DNA from: Omphalotus guepiniiformis
Taxonomy: Eukaryota > Basidiomycota > Agaricomycetes > Agaricales > Omphalotaceae
Length of the DNA stretch: 64,000 nt
Assembly (NCBI GenBank): GCA_028554645.1
Contig: JAQOOI010000016.1
Coordinates: forward strand, 1-64,000
Direction of reading: 5' to 3'
Part shown: positions 13,399 through 26,415 of the stretch, in pieces
How the letters are laid out: each line of letters begins with the position of its first letter
How positions within the stretch are numbered: position 1 is the first letter of the stretch
The notes under the pieces: model-generated
Told to the model about the DNA's origin: nothing
The model's database searches: none
What the model saw: the letters and a program-made list of their open reading frames with translations, nothing else
Program-made: the position numbers and the translations under genes

Positions 13399-15451
13399 TT
13401 TGGTACCTAGGCTACTCAGGTCCCTCGGCCTCGTTTCACCACCAGTGCCACCCACTGTATTGCACCTACTCTAGTCGCTTCACACGGAGCATGTGAACGA
13501 CGCCACGACGAGACACGACGTTCATACTGGATGGATTGGAACAACTCACTCGCTTTGAATTTTGCGTCCCAGGCTTGCGCTGACTTGACGCATCCACGTT
13601 TCACCGGTCATTCACGGCTAAAAACGGGTTATCGAACATCGTACATAGGTCATCGAAGCCCCTTCCCAAGATAGTATGAACACGCAACAACCCTGAGTCC
13701 GTGCAGATCTTTGCCATCATGATCAGTCAACTCTACACCACCGAAGTGTTCGGTTGTAACCCCCTCATGATCACACATCTTCGGAAGTAGTTGAATTACA
13801 ACCGCCCAGGTTAGAAAGTGACTTGATTGACATGAGATTATCACGTAATAGATGGATGGATGGACGGATGGATGGATGGGCGGACGGCTTAGGCAAAGGT
13901 ACTTACATACCTTCCTCTGGCTTTGAGCGCGCTATGCTTGAGTTTGGATTGGATTGGATATGGATTAGATGAATTTCCGAGGTACATGAATACACCTGCC
14001 CCTCGTCTCCCTCGGAGCTTCGAGATGAAAGTGCTAAAGTACTTAACTTGAGAGTGTAATCTGCGAAGGATCTATAGAGAAATCCACACGACTCCTCTTT
14101 TCGCAACTCTAGTCTACTCCCTCTCCTTACCTTAATGGGAACCTCTCTGAGAGATGTCAGTAAGTATACACTGATCGTCACCGGCATGCTCGGAGTCGCG
14201 ATTCAAGGCCATCGAGACCTTGATACACCCTGATACACTCCATTCAAGAGCGCCCGCCGCCTCTATCCACTCTCCGAGATCTTCTTCTTCTTCTTACTAC
14301 TATGATTGCCGCAAGGGTCTCTACATACTGCATTACCCAAAACGAGTGGTGTGCGATAATTACTGAACTCAGAACCTTACACGTGTATGTACAGTAGGCG
14401 TCGTAAGTGAGTAAGTATAACACTTCATTTGGATTGGAACCGGTGGCACCAGTGACCCCCGTCCGTGCGCCCGCAGGGTAACGAATGAAACGAAGCAAGG
14501 ACCCCGATATTACCTCGGATGATTGGAAGGTGTGTATGTATGTACTCGTAAATCATCCACGTCCCCGGCGCTCAGGATATTCCTTGTGGGTATGCTGTCC
14601 CCGTTCAAATTCCACCCCTCTGGTAGATACGCCCATAAAAAACAACTAACCACCGACTCTCGAGAGTCAAGTTGATTGATGGCATGGGCTAGATTGAAAG
14701 TGTACAGTATGCCGCAGAAATGATTGACACGACAACGAACAGGGTAATGATAATCATCGTAAAAGTAACCGCTCGTGAGACCGGGGTTTTCAACTAGAAA
14801 CCCGCCAAACCGTTCGTTCCGAGGTTTGTGTAAGTATGGTATGTACCCGCAACGAGGTGTGGAGCGTCATTTATATTTCAGTATTATATATACAGTTTAC
14901 CTTACTTGGAACCGACCGTATATACCCCATGGGAAGAATAGAATAGGCTCGGTTCGGTCGGGAGCATCGCCGCAATCGGAGGATTTCTTGCTGTTTTAGG
15001 TCCGGATAATCAATCTTGATTCTTTGGAATTTTATTTTCCTTGTGCCTCCGTAAGTACGGCGGCGTAAATCCCCAAATTAATTTAGCCAGAAATTTCTCC
15101 AAGTATGAGCCGCAAATCGATGTTTAATACGTAATACGTTAAATTCGTTCACGCCGATCCCTTATCCTTACAAGTACATAACTTGCACGCATATGCTTTA
15201 CCCCTCGGGCACAACGGGTCAAGTGGAGAGAGAAATTACGTAGAGGGGAAGGTAATGTATGTACTGTACATGGATAACAAAAGGAGTGAAAAAAGCTAGA
15301 AAGTTCTGAATGGAGAGGTGATGTATGTAATATCGATTCCTGGACCTTCGGTGCGTTGGTGTTTTCTTGTGGTGCCTGGTATGCTGAATTTGGATAACTC
15401 AGCAGAGATCGGTGATCTAGCTGGTAAGCGGCTTATACCTTTATTCGATGT
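13399..15451. other. Core of the inverted repeat, left gene-free part
   Basis: This sequence is single-copy relative to the arms. It holds a (GGAT)n run at about 13850-13885, a (TTC)n run near 14283, and many scattered copies of GTAAGTA/GTATGTAC-like words. I see no exon with recognisable protein features here. Confidence 0.5.
13850..13890. repeat. (GGAT)n simple repeat
   Basis: Tetranucleotide GGAT units, a few carrying a GGAC or GGGC variant, run for about 40 bases just inside the core, about 450 bases from the left arm border. Confidence 0.9.
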
Positions 15452-15460
15452 CTATATAAA
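15452..15460 (+). promoter_or_regulatory. TATA-box candidate for the zinc-finger gene
   Basis: CTATATAAA lies about 95 bases upstream of the ATG at 15554, a normal spacing for a fungal TATA element plus a short 5' leader. A CT/CCC-rich stretch (15488-15540) follows, as is common just upstream of fungal starts. The call rests only on the match and its position. Confidence 0.5.
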
Positions 15461-15553
15461 GACAAAGGGATCCTCGTATAAAACCCCGTCCACAAGCCCC
15501 CGTCCTTGTCCCTGCCCTGTCCCTACCCCCCATCCTTCCAAGTGCCACCAATC

Positions 15554-16943
15554 ATGACTTCAACTTCGAATGCACCTCTGCTCGTATCGTTACCGAGTAT
15601 TCATGAGATGTTTCCTGGTATGTTGTCTTTGTTCAATTGTGCTCTACTACGTTTCCTCCTATTTCGCGTTTTAGAATATCTCTTGAAGATATCACCGAAT
15701 CATAGACTTGGATTAGCAGGAAACTCGACGTCGCTTGTAAGTTTATTCCATCTTGGTTACTCTATGCTCGTATCTTAATGAATACAACAGCTTTCGAAAT
15801 CATCTGATACTAGAAATCACCAGCATCCACACATCTATTCATTCGACGTGCTGCGCTCGGATCCATCTTCGTCGTCTCTCCAACACATCGCTTCCAGCGC
15901 AACACTTCCCAACCGCTCTTCCACCGCATCTGCCACTCAAACCAACAACAGTCGTGTGCACGACGTGTCAAATGGCTCTGCACCTGCCTTTCGTGTGAAT
16001 CCTCCTCATTCTTCCTTTGGCAATCCTGCATCAAGCAGTAACCTTCCACCTCCACCTCCACCTCTTGTCTCTTCATCATCGAATCATCTCTTGACGAACC
16101 CAGATACTGGATCTTATGATTCAGAGGATATTTCTGATGATGGTGATGATAAACGACATGTTTGTCCACAGTGTCATAAGAGGTTTAACCGTCCGAGTAG
16201 TTTACGGATCCACATGAATACACATACTGGAGCTACGCGTGAGTTTTTTATCCATCCGTGTATTTCGCTTCAACTCACCTCCGTCCCTAGCCTTCCGATG
16301 CCCGTATCCGAACTGCGGTAGAGAATTCAACGTGAATTCGAATATGCGTCGTCATTACCGGAATCACACTACCTCCGCGTCATCACGACCACAAGCCAAG
16401 GAGGATACCTTGCCGGGGACAATATCAGCCGCAGCGGCTTCATCAGTTTCGCCTATTCATCGTCGACGGAGGTCGAGAAAGGTTATACATAAATCACCCA
16501 CAGACGAAGAGTTTCTCGTTCTCAGACCTGACGTTCCCATGCATCCTGCTATGATACAACGATCTTCTCTCACGCAGGGTCACCACTCACACAGGAGTAC
16601 AGGTATTGCACCTGCCCCACGCAGCCCAAGCGACGTTTCTGGATCAGATTCCGAGTCTGACTCGTCGATGATAGATGACGAAGAGATGGAAGATCGTCGT
16701 CGTCGTCGTCAGCCTCACCGCCACTCCAGAGGACGAACAGATACATCTCCTTCGTGTTCCCCATCATCATTCCGACTTCAGCCTGTGTCTGATTTTAATT
16801 CGAGTGGGTTTACACGATATGGAGGGTATCAACATCATCCACAATCAGATGTTCGTTCACTTCCTGCTAGTACTATGTCACCACCACCACCTTTGACGCC
16901 CTCACCAATCTCACCACCTTCAGCGGCATGGTCACTCCCGTGA
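15554..16943 (+). CDS. C2H2 zinc-finger protein (two fingers), probable transcription factor
   Basis: My model has four exons: 15554-15617, 15675-15736, 15791-16238 and 16291-16943, giving 408 residues with all junctions GT-AG and in frame. Finger 1 lies at the end of exon 3 (CPQC, then HMNTH) and finger 2 at the start of exon 4 (C-P-Y-P-N-C, then H-x4-H). The 53-base intron falls in the TGAT linker between the fingers. Upstream is a Ser/Pro-rich region with a run of prolines and an acidic patch. Downstream is a long low-complexity tail rich in Ser, Pro, His and Arg, with basic runs (RRRRSRK, and RRRRR after an acidic stretch) that could serve nuclear import. Paired fingers of this spacing are known from fungal sequence-specific regulators, so a nuclear DNA-binding role is likely. 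Targets are unknown. It lies in the core and has no copy in the arms. Confidence 0.85.
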
Positions 16944-19900
16944 TGACCGGATGTCCTCAACCAGACGTTCCTTACACGCACGACTAGGTCGCACGAAAGT
17001 TGGTTCAACATATTTTGTTGATTTATTGTATCTAGTTACCCGAGAACCACCCACACCCCTTTCGAAATGCCGTATTGTAATCTCGCTCAGCCTCAGCCTC
17101 AGCCTTTTTTTTCGCTGACCGAGATGACCCGACGACATTTCTTTTTTCTTTTTTGACCCCCACCAAACGCGGGATCGGGAGCCGTTATCCGAATCCCCCG
17201 CACTACCGGAGTCTGCGAAAGGGAGAAAAGGGAAGAGATTCTCGTCGTATTTGCCTTTTATAGATATATACACTTACGGATCTGGGTGATAATCATATCA
17301 CCGGGTACATACATATTGAATGAAATGCAATACATATCATATTTTGTATGTATAAGAATCTGTTGAACTTGAACGTCGCAACGTTGCAACTTGGGGCGGT
17401 GGGTGGCCGCCGATGCTCGCATCAAGATACATATGTATGTACTGTATGTACACCCCCGCCGCCGCAGGGATCACGTTCTGTATAGTTTACTTGGTGCGGT
17501 ATGTATGCCCATCAACCATGGCTTCGGGTTTCATGTGGGTACGGTAGTTCGGGAAGTTTTGAGTAAATAAGTTGTATGTACGATATTGAGTATTGAATAT
17601 ACACAGCTCGCTCGCTATGTTTATTTGAACCTCGGATGGTACTTACCTTACCTTACCTTAGCTTCCGTGAGCGTCTGTCATGGACTCATGGTGTCGCGAT
17701 CGTGTCAAGTTGTTGCGCGGCGCGGCGATCCAGGTCCGTATGTACTTTATTGTAAGTATTTTACATTGAATTTGGATCCGGAGCTTTTTTTGCGCTGTGG
17801 CCACTGTCCATGTCAGGCTCTCCTTGGCCCTGTGCTGCCCTGTGGGTTCCCTGTGGTTCCCCTTGGTAGCCGCTCAAACACCACTTCACCCTAGCTTTCA
17901 CAGCATACACGCGGTCATAAACTTTCTTAAAAGGTCTAGAAAAGAGTCAGATGAGCAGATGAGCATATATACCCCGCAGCGCTCGTATGTTTTCTTCTTG
18001 CTCGCTGGGTTCAAAACTGTTCATGTTCGGGAGATTTGTTTTTTGGGCTTCTCCCGCCAGCAGTAACAGTATAAACAGTGCATTGTAATAACTGCTATAG
18101 CAATACGTTTCATTCCTGTGGCGTAAAACTCATGCATGGGACCACCCCTCCCTTTGTCTCCCAGTATGTCAAATATCACATGCATCGAAGACGATCAGGA
18201 CAGATCGTCGTTTTTGGCGTCAATTCAGTGTTGGTTCCCAGTGTTACCCCCAATCGCATAATACTGTATATGTACAAGGATTGAAAGATCCGAAAACTTG
18301 GTAAGACAAAAAAGGTATGTACATATGTGTTTCGATCCGTGGTTTTCTCGTTGACGTCGTTTGACGGCGGGAAGCCACTGGGGTATTGGAACCGACTGCG
18401 GTTGTATGTACTTTTGGTAAGTAGCTGGTTTTTGATCGGAAGGATTTGCTGAAGGATTGATGAGTTGATGGGATTGGATTGCATCCCGCCCCCTTCCCGA
18501 TGGACAAGTGGCGATTGAATCTGCGTAGTACTGAAAAGCTTGCGCGTGCATTTCCTTGTTCCCTTTTATGATGGGAAAACAACAACGCTAGTGATAGTGA
18601 TATGACACTGCCTCGTGTAGCGGGACGCATAAACAAGGCCTATTGAATAAGAATAAGTATGTACTGTACCCCTACATATAGAATTCTCATCACCATCACC
18701 ATCAACATCAAGTTCTCATTTTTCGACTGTTCAGAATCATTAAAAAAGTAGGATCTTCTCTCTTTTGGTTCTCCTAGATGTCCGTACGTCCGTCCTTGGC
18801 GATAGTGACTTTTTGGCGGCACTGGCGCTGATACATATGATCGATCGAATTGTTTTGTTTCCTTTTCCCGGCGGGCGTTCAAGTTGCTGCTTTGCCTTTG
18901 TTGGAAATGGGTATCCGAACATCCGGCGGGACGGGCGGGACTTCCGAAATACCCCAGTACTTACATACAGGCAAACTCACTGTCTTGGGTACCTGGGTAT
19001 CGGGCTCTGCTTGGTCACGAATACTTTCGATATCAATAGACGGTCTCAAGACGGTGATAACGATATCATAGGCGCGATAGTAATCATACACCACACACAA
19101 TTACAAAGACATCAATTGTATTCAATGCACATTTTTACCGTAAATCGACCGATACATGTATTGATAAAACTGGGTAGGGTCATGGCAAGTGGGATTGGCG
19201 GTGTGGGTGTAATGTAAGTAAGTTCGCTTGCTCGTATATGTACCACTTGGCGCTTTTACATTACCGCAACTTGAACTTCCTACGCAGCGTTGATCGGGTC
19301 TGGTAAGTATCGACGTTACTAAGTTGTACAATACCAAAAAGTCTTCGCTCGCAACGAATAAGTATCCATTACATAGCTCATTCAATAGTATCTCCCGCCA
19401 ATCGCTTCACAAAATCGTCAGCGGTCTCGTCAGCGGGCACGAACCCAGTGAACGAAATAAATCAATAAACGGTGTTTTCGCTTCGCTTCGTTTATCGGGA
19501 TACATAGAATTAGAAAGCACAGTAGACGGTATTGGATTGGATTGGAACGGCAAGGAAAGTAGACACCCGCTGACCTTGCCTTGCCTTGCCTTGCCTTACA
19601 CTCTGTACCCATATATATGATGTATGTATCAATAATCATGATATATGTACTTAGGTGGATTTATTGAATTGAGTGGCTCATGCTCACTAAAGGGGACCAG
19701 GGTGTACTGAGTGTTTTCAACGTCATTTCATTCATTTCAATGCTTCTCCGAGACTCGGACGTGTGGTGTGATACATGTTAATGACATATGTGTGTGTGCC
19801 TACGGTGTCGGTCGGTTTATGTATCTTACCGTTGCACTAAGTACATACAGCTCCGGGATGTTCAGTGACGGAGGAGCCAGTTTCGGGCACCCGTCACCGT

Positions 19901-22899
19901 CGAGTCCGAAGATCGGAGTAGAACGGATGAGGTTGTGGCCCATGTATCTTTCTTCCGCTTCGAGAAGTACACTTAGAAATACATACACTCAACTCCGCAA
20001 CCACTTCCTTCCTTCCTTCCTTCTTCGAAGAAAATTGGCCTGTGGATCCTCTATCATACCTACCTACATATCTACCTACATACCATACATATCATATATC
20101 AGTTCTTCTACTTCTCGTTCTTAAACGCCCGACTCCGAGAAGAAGAAGATTTTCCGAGTCTCGATATTGATACATATTGCTACATACTCGGAAGGAACTA
20201 AATAGGACCCACGAAATGATTAGATAGAACGGAAGGACTCAGAGGAAGGTGTGTTCAACGTCACAGCACGACAACACGTACGCCCAAGCCTTCAAGTTTT
20301 CGTTTGCACACCTTTTATACCTGTATTTGGTCGAAAACATTACTTTTCCTCAGGTACGATACTCTTCGATTTCGACATTCGACATTCGATATTCGATGTA
20401 TCGCTCTATCGGGCACCTCGGGACGAATTCTGACGAATTTCGGGAAACATGGTATGGCATGTAGTTCTCTACATTAGCAGTCCAGGGTGGGGTGGGACTG
20501 GAAAATCAGGGAAAATCTTGTACGTACCTGCACGCCAATCCCGTTCGCCAAAAACCCAACTCGTGATGTGATTCGGATGTGATGTGATTGATTTTCGTTT
20601 CCCTCTTTGAATGTTTTCTGAAAAAGTATACCTGAGTGCAACCTTGCAGGAGGGGATACTATGTAGTATGTACATACCATATATAGTATTAGGTATAGAT
20701 AAAATCGTATGAACGAACGGCCGTCAAACGTTGACCTAAAAAAAGGGTCGTACATAACATGGGGATGAATAAGGAATCAAGAATCAAGAATCAAGAGAAA
20801 TACATGTAAACGATACTCCACTGGTTGCAGTTCCACTTACCTTGAGAACCGAGGTGGTTTCTACACTCTAACCTTTTTCATTCTTTCGTTGGGGTCATGA
20901 CAATGACAATTATACTTGTGATGTTGTCATATGAACTTGTGACTCTGGCTCTACCTCTGACCGATCCTCGTGGGGGTACCCGTCGTAATTCGTTCGCTCA
21001 ACTGACTGACTGGAATTTACTTAGAAGGCTTAGCAACCTCTTCGTATATAGTATGAGTATAGTTACCCAGAGTAATAAACTTAACTCACTTGTATTTACT
21101 ATAAAGTCTATAACGGAGCACACCCTCCATCGGCCCTCGAGCCTATCCCGAATCTAAAAATGTCTTCGCATAAGCATAAGCATAAGCTGTGAAAGAAAAA
21201 AGAAAAGGCTCGATACCGAAGCTTGAAGGACGCTAGAATTCTTTGCCTTGTCTTGCCGCGTACGGTTCTCAGCTTCAGCCGACCGACGGTGACCCATACT
21301 TACTTACATATCGTAATCCCTTGTATTCAAAGAACTGAGAAAGAACAACAAGCTATGGCCACTGCATCCGAAAACACCCGGGGAATTTAGACAGAACCCC
21401 TTCTATCATGAAGTACTTGTCCTTCGCTCATCTGAGCTGCGAACGGGGATGACTCGACCACCTAAATAGATACCTAACCAACCGCCCTGCGTCAATAACT
21501 GCAGTGAGTACATATCCCAACGCAGTCATTCACCTACCCCTTCCCTTCCCCAGGTCAAATCACCCGAACGTCGATCACTAACCTATGTACTCACAAATCA
21601 CAATTTCCATTGGTCCATTGGTCAATACATACAATAAAGGAAAGTAATACTAAAGGATAGGATCGACACGTACCGTGCCATAGTTTCGTCCACGCCTTCC
21701 ACATGTGTTTGAGTACATACATACTTGTGGGAGTCATCGCGGTCGCATAAGTAGAAGAGGTCCGATATGATATGATAAGAGGAACTTCTTAGTACATATA
21801 TGTATAGAGGCTTCTGTGAGGATTCGCGACGAAAATCGATATGATGCCTTCGTAAGGTGTGGCAGGCAGGTAAAAAAACATATTTGATTGCCTTTTGTTG
21901 TTGCGAGTATGCCGATGACGTCTTGCTGCCAGCTGGATCACGAACTTTACTGCAAACCTGCATATTAGTTAGTAGTCATTCCGTTTACCCTCAGCGATAG
22001 CCACCAGACTTGAATTTGGACTTGTGCCGGTGAATACGAATACATTACCTGGGAATGAGTGACATTGGTCAACGATAACCCTGTTTTGCCGTATCGATGA
22101 CGTAGGGGCCGAAAAACAATACCCAGGGAAAAACATACTACATGTATATACCATTCGCAATTGCCTTTTCTCCGTGAATTAAGTATGGTTTATACATGAG
22201 AAGAGACGTTGAGGTTTACGCACCCTTTCAGTCATGAGTATTGTGCGGCATCGAAATGACGGCTTCTACTGTGGCACCGGCGAGTGAGGAGACTGGCGGC
22301 GGCGTCAATGATGGCCCTTATGTTTTAGTCAAGACAGAACATGAGAACTCAGAACATACATATAGAAACATACCCGCTGTAGAATACTACTGTCACCCTG
22401 AAGACAGCCAGTTTGAGAGCACGTATAGAATAGCTCTTGCGTCGGAACTCGGAATCGCAAAACCCGTAAAACTGCCAGGTCAGTGGAAATAAAAGGGAGA
22501 CAGAAACCTGCGAGGTCTTGACGTGGACTTTTGAACTGGCACCTTGAATTCTTCTCATATTACTTCCACCACATTCTTTCTGGACTTGTGTTTTGCGGTC
22601 GTCGGAAAGCGCACCGAATTTCCGAACCTCCGAACCTCCGCAACTTACCGAGGAGCGCCAAGATACGCAACGACATGATATGGTGGCTGAACACGACGGT
22701 GACAGTGACAGTGACTGCGAGAAGAGAATGAAGGATACATATTACTTGTCTGATTATGGGGTACCAATCTATATCACATCTAAACAGTGTCAACACCCAA
22801 GACCTAACGAAGAAAAGACACAAACGAAGGGTTGGCGCGTTGGCGTTCTATCTATATCTTTAAACCTCCGAGTCTCGCCATCGGTTCACTCGCACATAC
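16944..22899. other. Long gene-poor core stretch
   Basis: After the zinc-finger gene I find no convincing exon until the Mpv17-family gene. The stretch holds simple repeats (CCTTA-type at about 17645-17660, CCTTG-type at about 19575-19597, CTTC-type at about 20007-20023) and many GTAAGTA/GTATGTAC words. An open frame at 22241-22492 (plus) has some coding character around 'GGGVNDGPYVLVKTEHENSE' but no recognisable domain and no clear continuation; I do not call it a gene. Confidence 0.45.
19573..19598. repeat. (CCTTG)n simple repeat
   Basis: About five CCTTG units run in a row in the core. This is a simple-sequence tract with no associated gene. Confidence 0.85.
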
Positions 22900-24099
22900 T
22901 CAAACCCCTGCGGCTTCCACTTTCGAAGATCCCGATACCGTGACCTTCTCTTCAATACCGTCGAATACCCGTTTAGGCGTCTCTTGAAGCCTCTTCTCAG
23001 ATGCATTCACGAAACTGAGGTATGTATCTGACAAATAAATAGAAGAAGTACATCAGACAACCTTCGATCACACGGCTCAGCCCAAACGATAACTTGAACT
23101 TACTCCAGCATAAACTCACTCCGCCGAGGAAGACGAAACGTAGATGTTGAGGCATGATTGAGAAATTGATGATCTGCGCAGGGATGAAAATCGACCTGAA
23201 CTTGGGCTGAGAAAAAGGAAATGCGCGAGGGTCTTGAGGTGAACTTACCATCCGCGTATTAGAGTCGGAACGTATGCCTGTTATCAACGTGATTATCGTA
23301 TCTCCGCGAATGTAATGAGGTAGATGAAAAACAAGTACATGTTCGATCCGCGGTATAGCTTCCTCGGGTTTACCCTCCAGAAGACTCATAGAACCAAAAA
23401 AGAGCGCACATCCGACTATGAGGCAAAGGATGATTAGCACTCCTTGCTAATAATAAACTCCCAGCTTTGACTCACACGGTGCGAATATCGTCTGATCTAA
23501 CCACACCTACTCCGAGAATGAATACAACGATTCTGACGATTGTGATGATCTGAGAAGATTAACCTTGTATATTACGCCCCTCGTAGGACTCGAAAACTGA
23601 AATCGACCGAGCGTTTGTAGCCATTTCGTCATTATAGGTCCGAAGATACATCCTAGGCAGATATACGAATGAATTAGGTGGCAGGAATGGCGGGATTTAA
23701 CGTGAATGGATGGTTTACCTCCGTAGAATGCCATCCGTATCGTACGAAGGAACTTTGATTCCAATAACGAGTGTTGGATTCAAGAGACGATGTGACGGAA
23801 AATCGAGGGCAGGAGGTGTATTCGAAACGGAATTGATCAATAAATGTTCATGAGCGCGGTAAAGACTTGAAAAAAAGAAGTAAACTCACATCGTGCTTCG
23901 TCCCCTTCCTCTCAACCGCTTGCTGAGCAATTAGATCACCACACGTATATACGACCGCTGCTGAAGCAGACTGGACCAACATCGGCCGTCTCTTAAGCGC
24001 TGCACTAACACAAAGTCAAAGATTAGCTACATACCCAAAGAAACAAGTCTTAGCACATTCAAGCATGACACACCTATACCTCCAGAATATTGACGCCAT
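22900..24099 (-). CDS. Mpv17/PMP22 (Sym1-like) family integral membrane protein
   Basis: I reconstruct nine exons on the minus strand: 24099-24074, 24004-23890, 23752-23719, 23652-23564, 23506-23476, 23415-23339, 23277-23249, 23195-23104 and 23027-22900. All junctions are GT-AG and in phase, giving 206 residues, a normal length for the family. In order the protein shows 'LKRRPMLVQSASAAVVYTCG', 'GDLIAQQAVE', 'RMAFYGG', 'FGPIMTKWLQ', 'FSSPTRGVIYKVWLDQ', 'FFGSMSLLEGK', 'AYVPTLIRGW', then 'FIPAQIINFSIMPQHLRF' and 'WNTYLSFVNA', the full family pattern in order. Members are four-helix proteins of the mitochondrial inner or peroxisomal membrane linked to stress tolerance and metabolite or ion passage. 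Which membrane this one uses cannot be told. It is transcribed away from the dioxygenase gene. The 31- and 29-base exons are short but needed for the motifs. Confidence 0.92.
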
Positions 24100-24512
24100 T
24101 TTGCTCCTTTTACCCGATTCTCGAGATCTTCTACAGTGTTCCTAATAAGCGTTGACGTCGAAGTATTACTATTCTATGAGAATCTGCTTTGAAGGAGATG
24201 GTGGAACGAGGTAGAAAGGAACCCGCTCATTGCGGCGGCACGGCGTCAGCCATCGCCAGCGGCATCAACTGCTGTAAAAAAAAGCTATTGGGGTCTGTGC
24301 ACTATGTAATCAGGTGATCTCTTGAGGGCAGGCTTCCGCTAGTACCAAGCGACCCGTTCGGTCCGCAAAAGTTTTTTGCAATCTTGCCTCGACCTGACGC
24401 AATCTCTTCACAGCTCACTTGCGTTTACTATCATGCGACCTTGCTATACATATATCCCGTACAACTGCTCCGCAAACCTCTCCTCATACCTTCGAAATAA
24501 TTCATTGGCAGA
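24100..24512. promoter_or_regulatory. Shared divergent promoter region
   Basis: About 413 bases separate the ATG of the Mpv17-family gene (minus) from the ATG of the dioxygenase gene (plus). Both genes look intact and have no other nearby neighbour, so this interval must hold both promoters. I see no clear TATA box or named regulator site. Co-regulation is possible but is only an inference from the arrangement. Confidence 0.5.
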
Positions 24513-26274
24513 ATGTCTCCCCCACTACCACCCTGGGTCCCAGCACCAGAAACAACCGCAAACCTCGACTGGGCACCACTCAAATCTATCGACTTATCAA
24601 CATTCGATACCTCTCCTCGTCGCAGTGCTTTAGCACCTTTAGCAGCAGAGTTGCGAGAAGCAGCTACGATTGATGGATTTTGGATTGTTAAAGGGTTTGG
24701 GATACCTCAAGAGGCGATTGATGAGCAGTTTGCTTTTGCGGATGCGTTTTTTAAGTTGAGTTTGGAGGAGAAGAGGAGTGTGGCTGTGGATTTTTCTTCG
24801 GAGAGGTAGGTTGGTCACCAGCTTTGTGCATGTCGGTGTGAGTGTTTTTGGTGTTGAACTGACCGACCGACTCCTACGCAATGCAATGCAATGCAGACAT
24901 ATTGGGTATCAAGAGGCGAGGGAGATCGTTAAGGATGGACAGACTATAAAACAAAACGTTGAAAGGGTGAGCCGTACTACTCGTGCACGTTCCTCTCCGA
25001 GTCAACTCACACGTACACATTGACAACAGCTTAGCATCCCGAAATTATTCACTACACCCAACTCTGATATCAAACTACACGACTTTACCAACGCCCACCG
25101 TTCTTCACTCGCCTCGTTCCAAAGACTATGCTACGACAACGTTCTGAAGAAACTCTTGATCTTGTTCGCTATCATGCTTGAATTGCCGGAGGAGTATTTC
25201 TTGGAAAGACATAGATTTGAGGGTCCTTCTGAGGATCATACTAGATTGGTGCGTGGATGTTCGTTCGTTGAAGCGATTGTAGTTCAGAAATGACGAAGAG
25301 ACGGAGTAGATGAAATATCATGCGAGACCTGAGGATGTCGATAGGCTTGTTAGTGGGCAGTGGATTGCGGGGCATACAGGTGAGCCTGAAGGCGTTTACT
25401 ACCCAACTCGTGAAAACTTGACTGACAACATAATCACAACAGATTTCGGTAATGTCCATCCTACGTCGTTCCAACGGAGTCACTAAGACTTACATGACAT
25501 GAACACTCTAGGTTCAATCACACTCTTGTTCCCTCAAACAATCGCTGCGTACGTGCCTTAAACTCCGTGTTTGTCATTCGTTAAATTCTCGCAGTCTACA
25601 AATCCAAACACCAACGAAAGAATGGAAATGGGTTAAGCCCGTGAAAGATGGTATAATCTGTAACGCAGGCGATGTCTTATCCTTCTTGACAAACGTATGT
25701 TCTCGTTCTCGTTTCTCCCCGGACACCCTCGCTCCATATACCAGTGGACCACTCTTTCAACTTCCTTCAACTTCCTTCCTCCCTGTTCCTTCAACCTAAC
25801 ATCATCCTCTTTCATCCTTAGGGTTACATCAAGTCCGCTATCCACCGCGTCATTCGTCCACCACCAGATCAAGCTCACTTGGATCGTATAAGTTTGATAT
25901 ACTTCCTTAGGCCTGGAGACGACGTGCCTATTGTACCTGCGAAAAGTCCGGTGCTTTTGAGAGAAGGACTTGTCGTTCCTGGAGAGGAGGGCGGGAAGGA
26001 GGAAAAGGTGGTGGTCACTGCTGGTGGTGAGTTCTCTGTTTTCGTTTGTGTTTGGGATGACGATTGCTCAATTCACGCCCTTTTTTCACTTTGATTTTTA
26101 CCCCGGCCATTCGGCTCTCTCTGACGTTGATGTAACGGAACGAAACACTGTACAGAGTATGTTCGTGAGAGGGTTAGATACGTTCAGGATAGGTATACGT
26201 GGAGGGTTGAGGATAATAAGCCTGATAAGGTGTTTGCGTTGAAGGGTATTACTGTAAGGGATTATTATGTTTGA
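24513..26274 (+). CDS. IPNS-like 2-oxoglutarate/Fe(II)-dependent dioxygenase
   Basis: I build nine exons: 24513-24805, 24897-24966, 25030-25248, 25310-25379, 25443-25448, 25512-25548, 25595-25694, 25822-26026 and 26156-26274, giving 372 residues, typical for the superfamily. The N-terminal region has the 'AATIDGFWIVKGFGIPQEAI' type segment (the DIOX_N start). The catalytic half carries the iron triad HTD (His216, Asp218) and 'SAIHRV' (His273), with 'DRIS' (Arg287, Ser289) as the 2-oxoglutarate carboxylate clamp. These cytosolic enzymes hydroxylate, desaturate or cyclise small molecules, mostly in secondary metabolism. The substrate is not predictable and no biosynthetic cluster surrounds it. 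A 6-base exon (25443-25448) is needed to complete HTDFGS. The C-terminal exon ends 'KGITVRDYYV', usual for basidiomycete members. It is divergent from the Mpv17-family gene. Confidence 0.9.
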
Positions 26275-26415
26275 AATTGCGATACTGAAAGTAGTGTGTA
26301 TACATGTAACTACGACCATCAGAGTTTTCTTCCTACCGACGATAGACTGCGAATACGATGCACTTTCAATTCCAAGTTTTAGTGAGTTGTGTACCTCTCA
26401 TATGCAGGTGCGTGA

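Noticed and set aside
14590..14625. GTTCAAATTCC word resembling a tRNA B box
   Set aside because: I found no matching A box or acceptor-stem pairing at the right distance.
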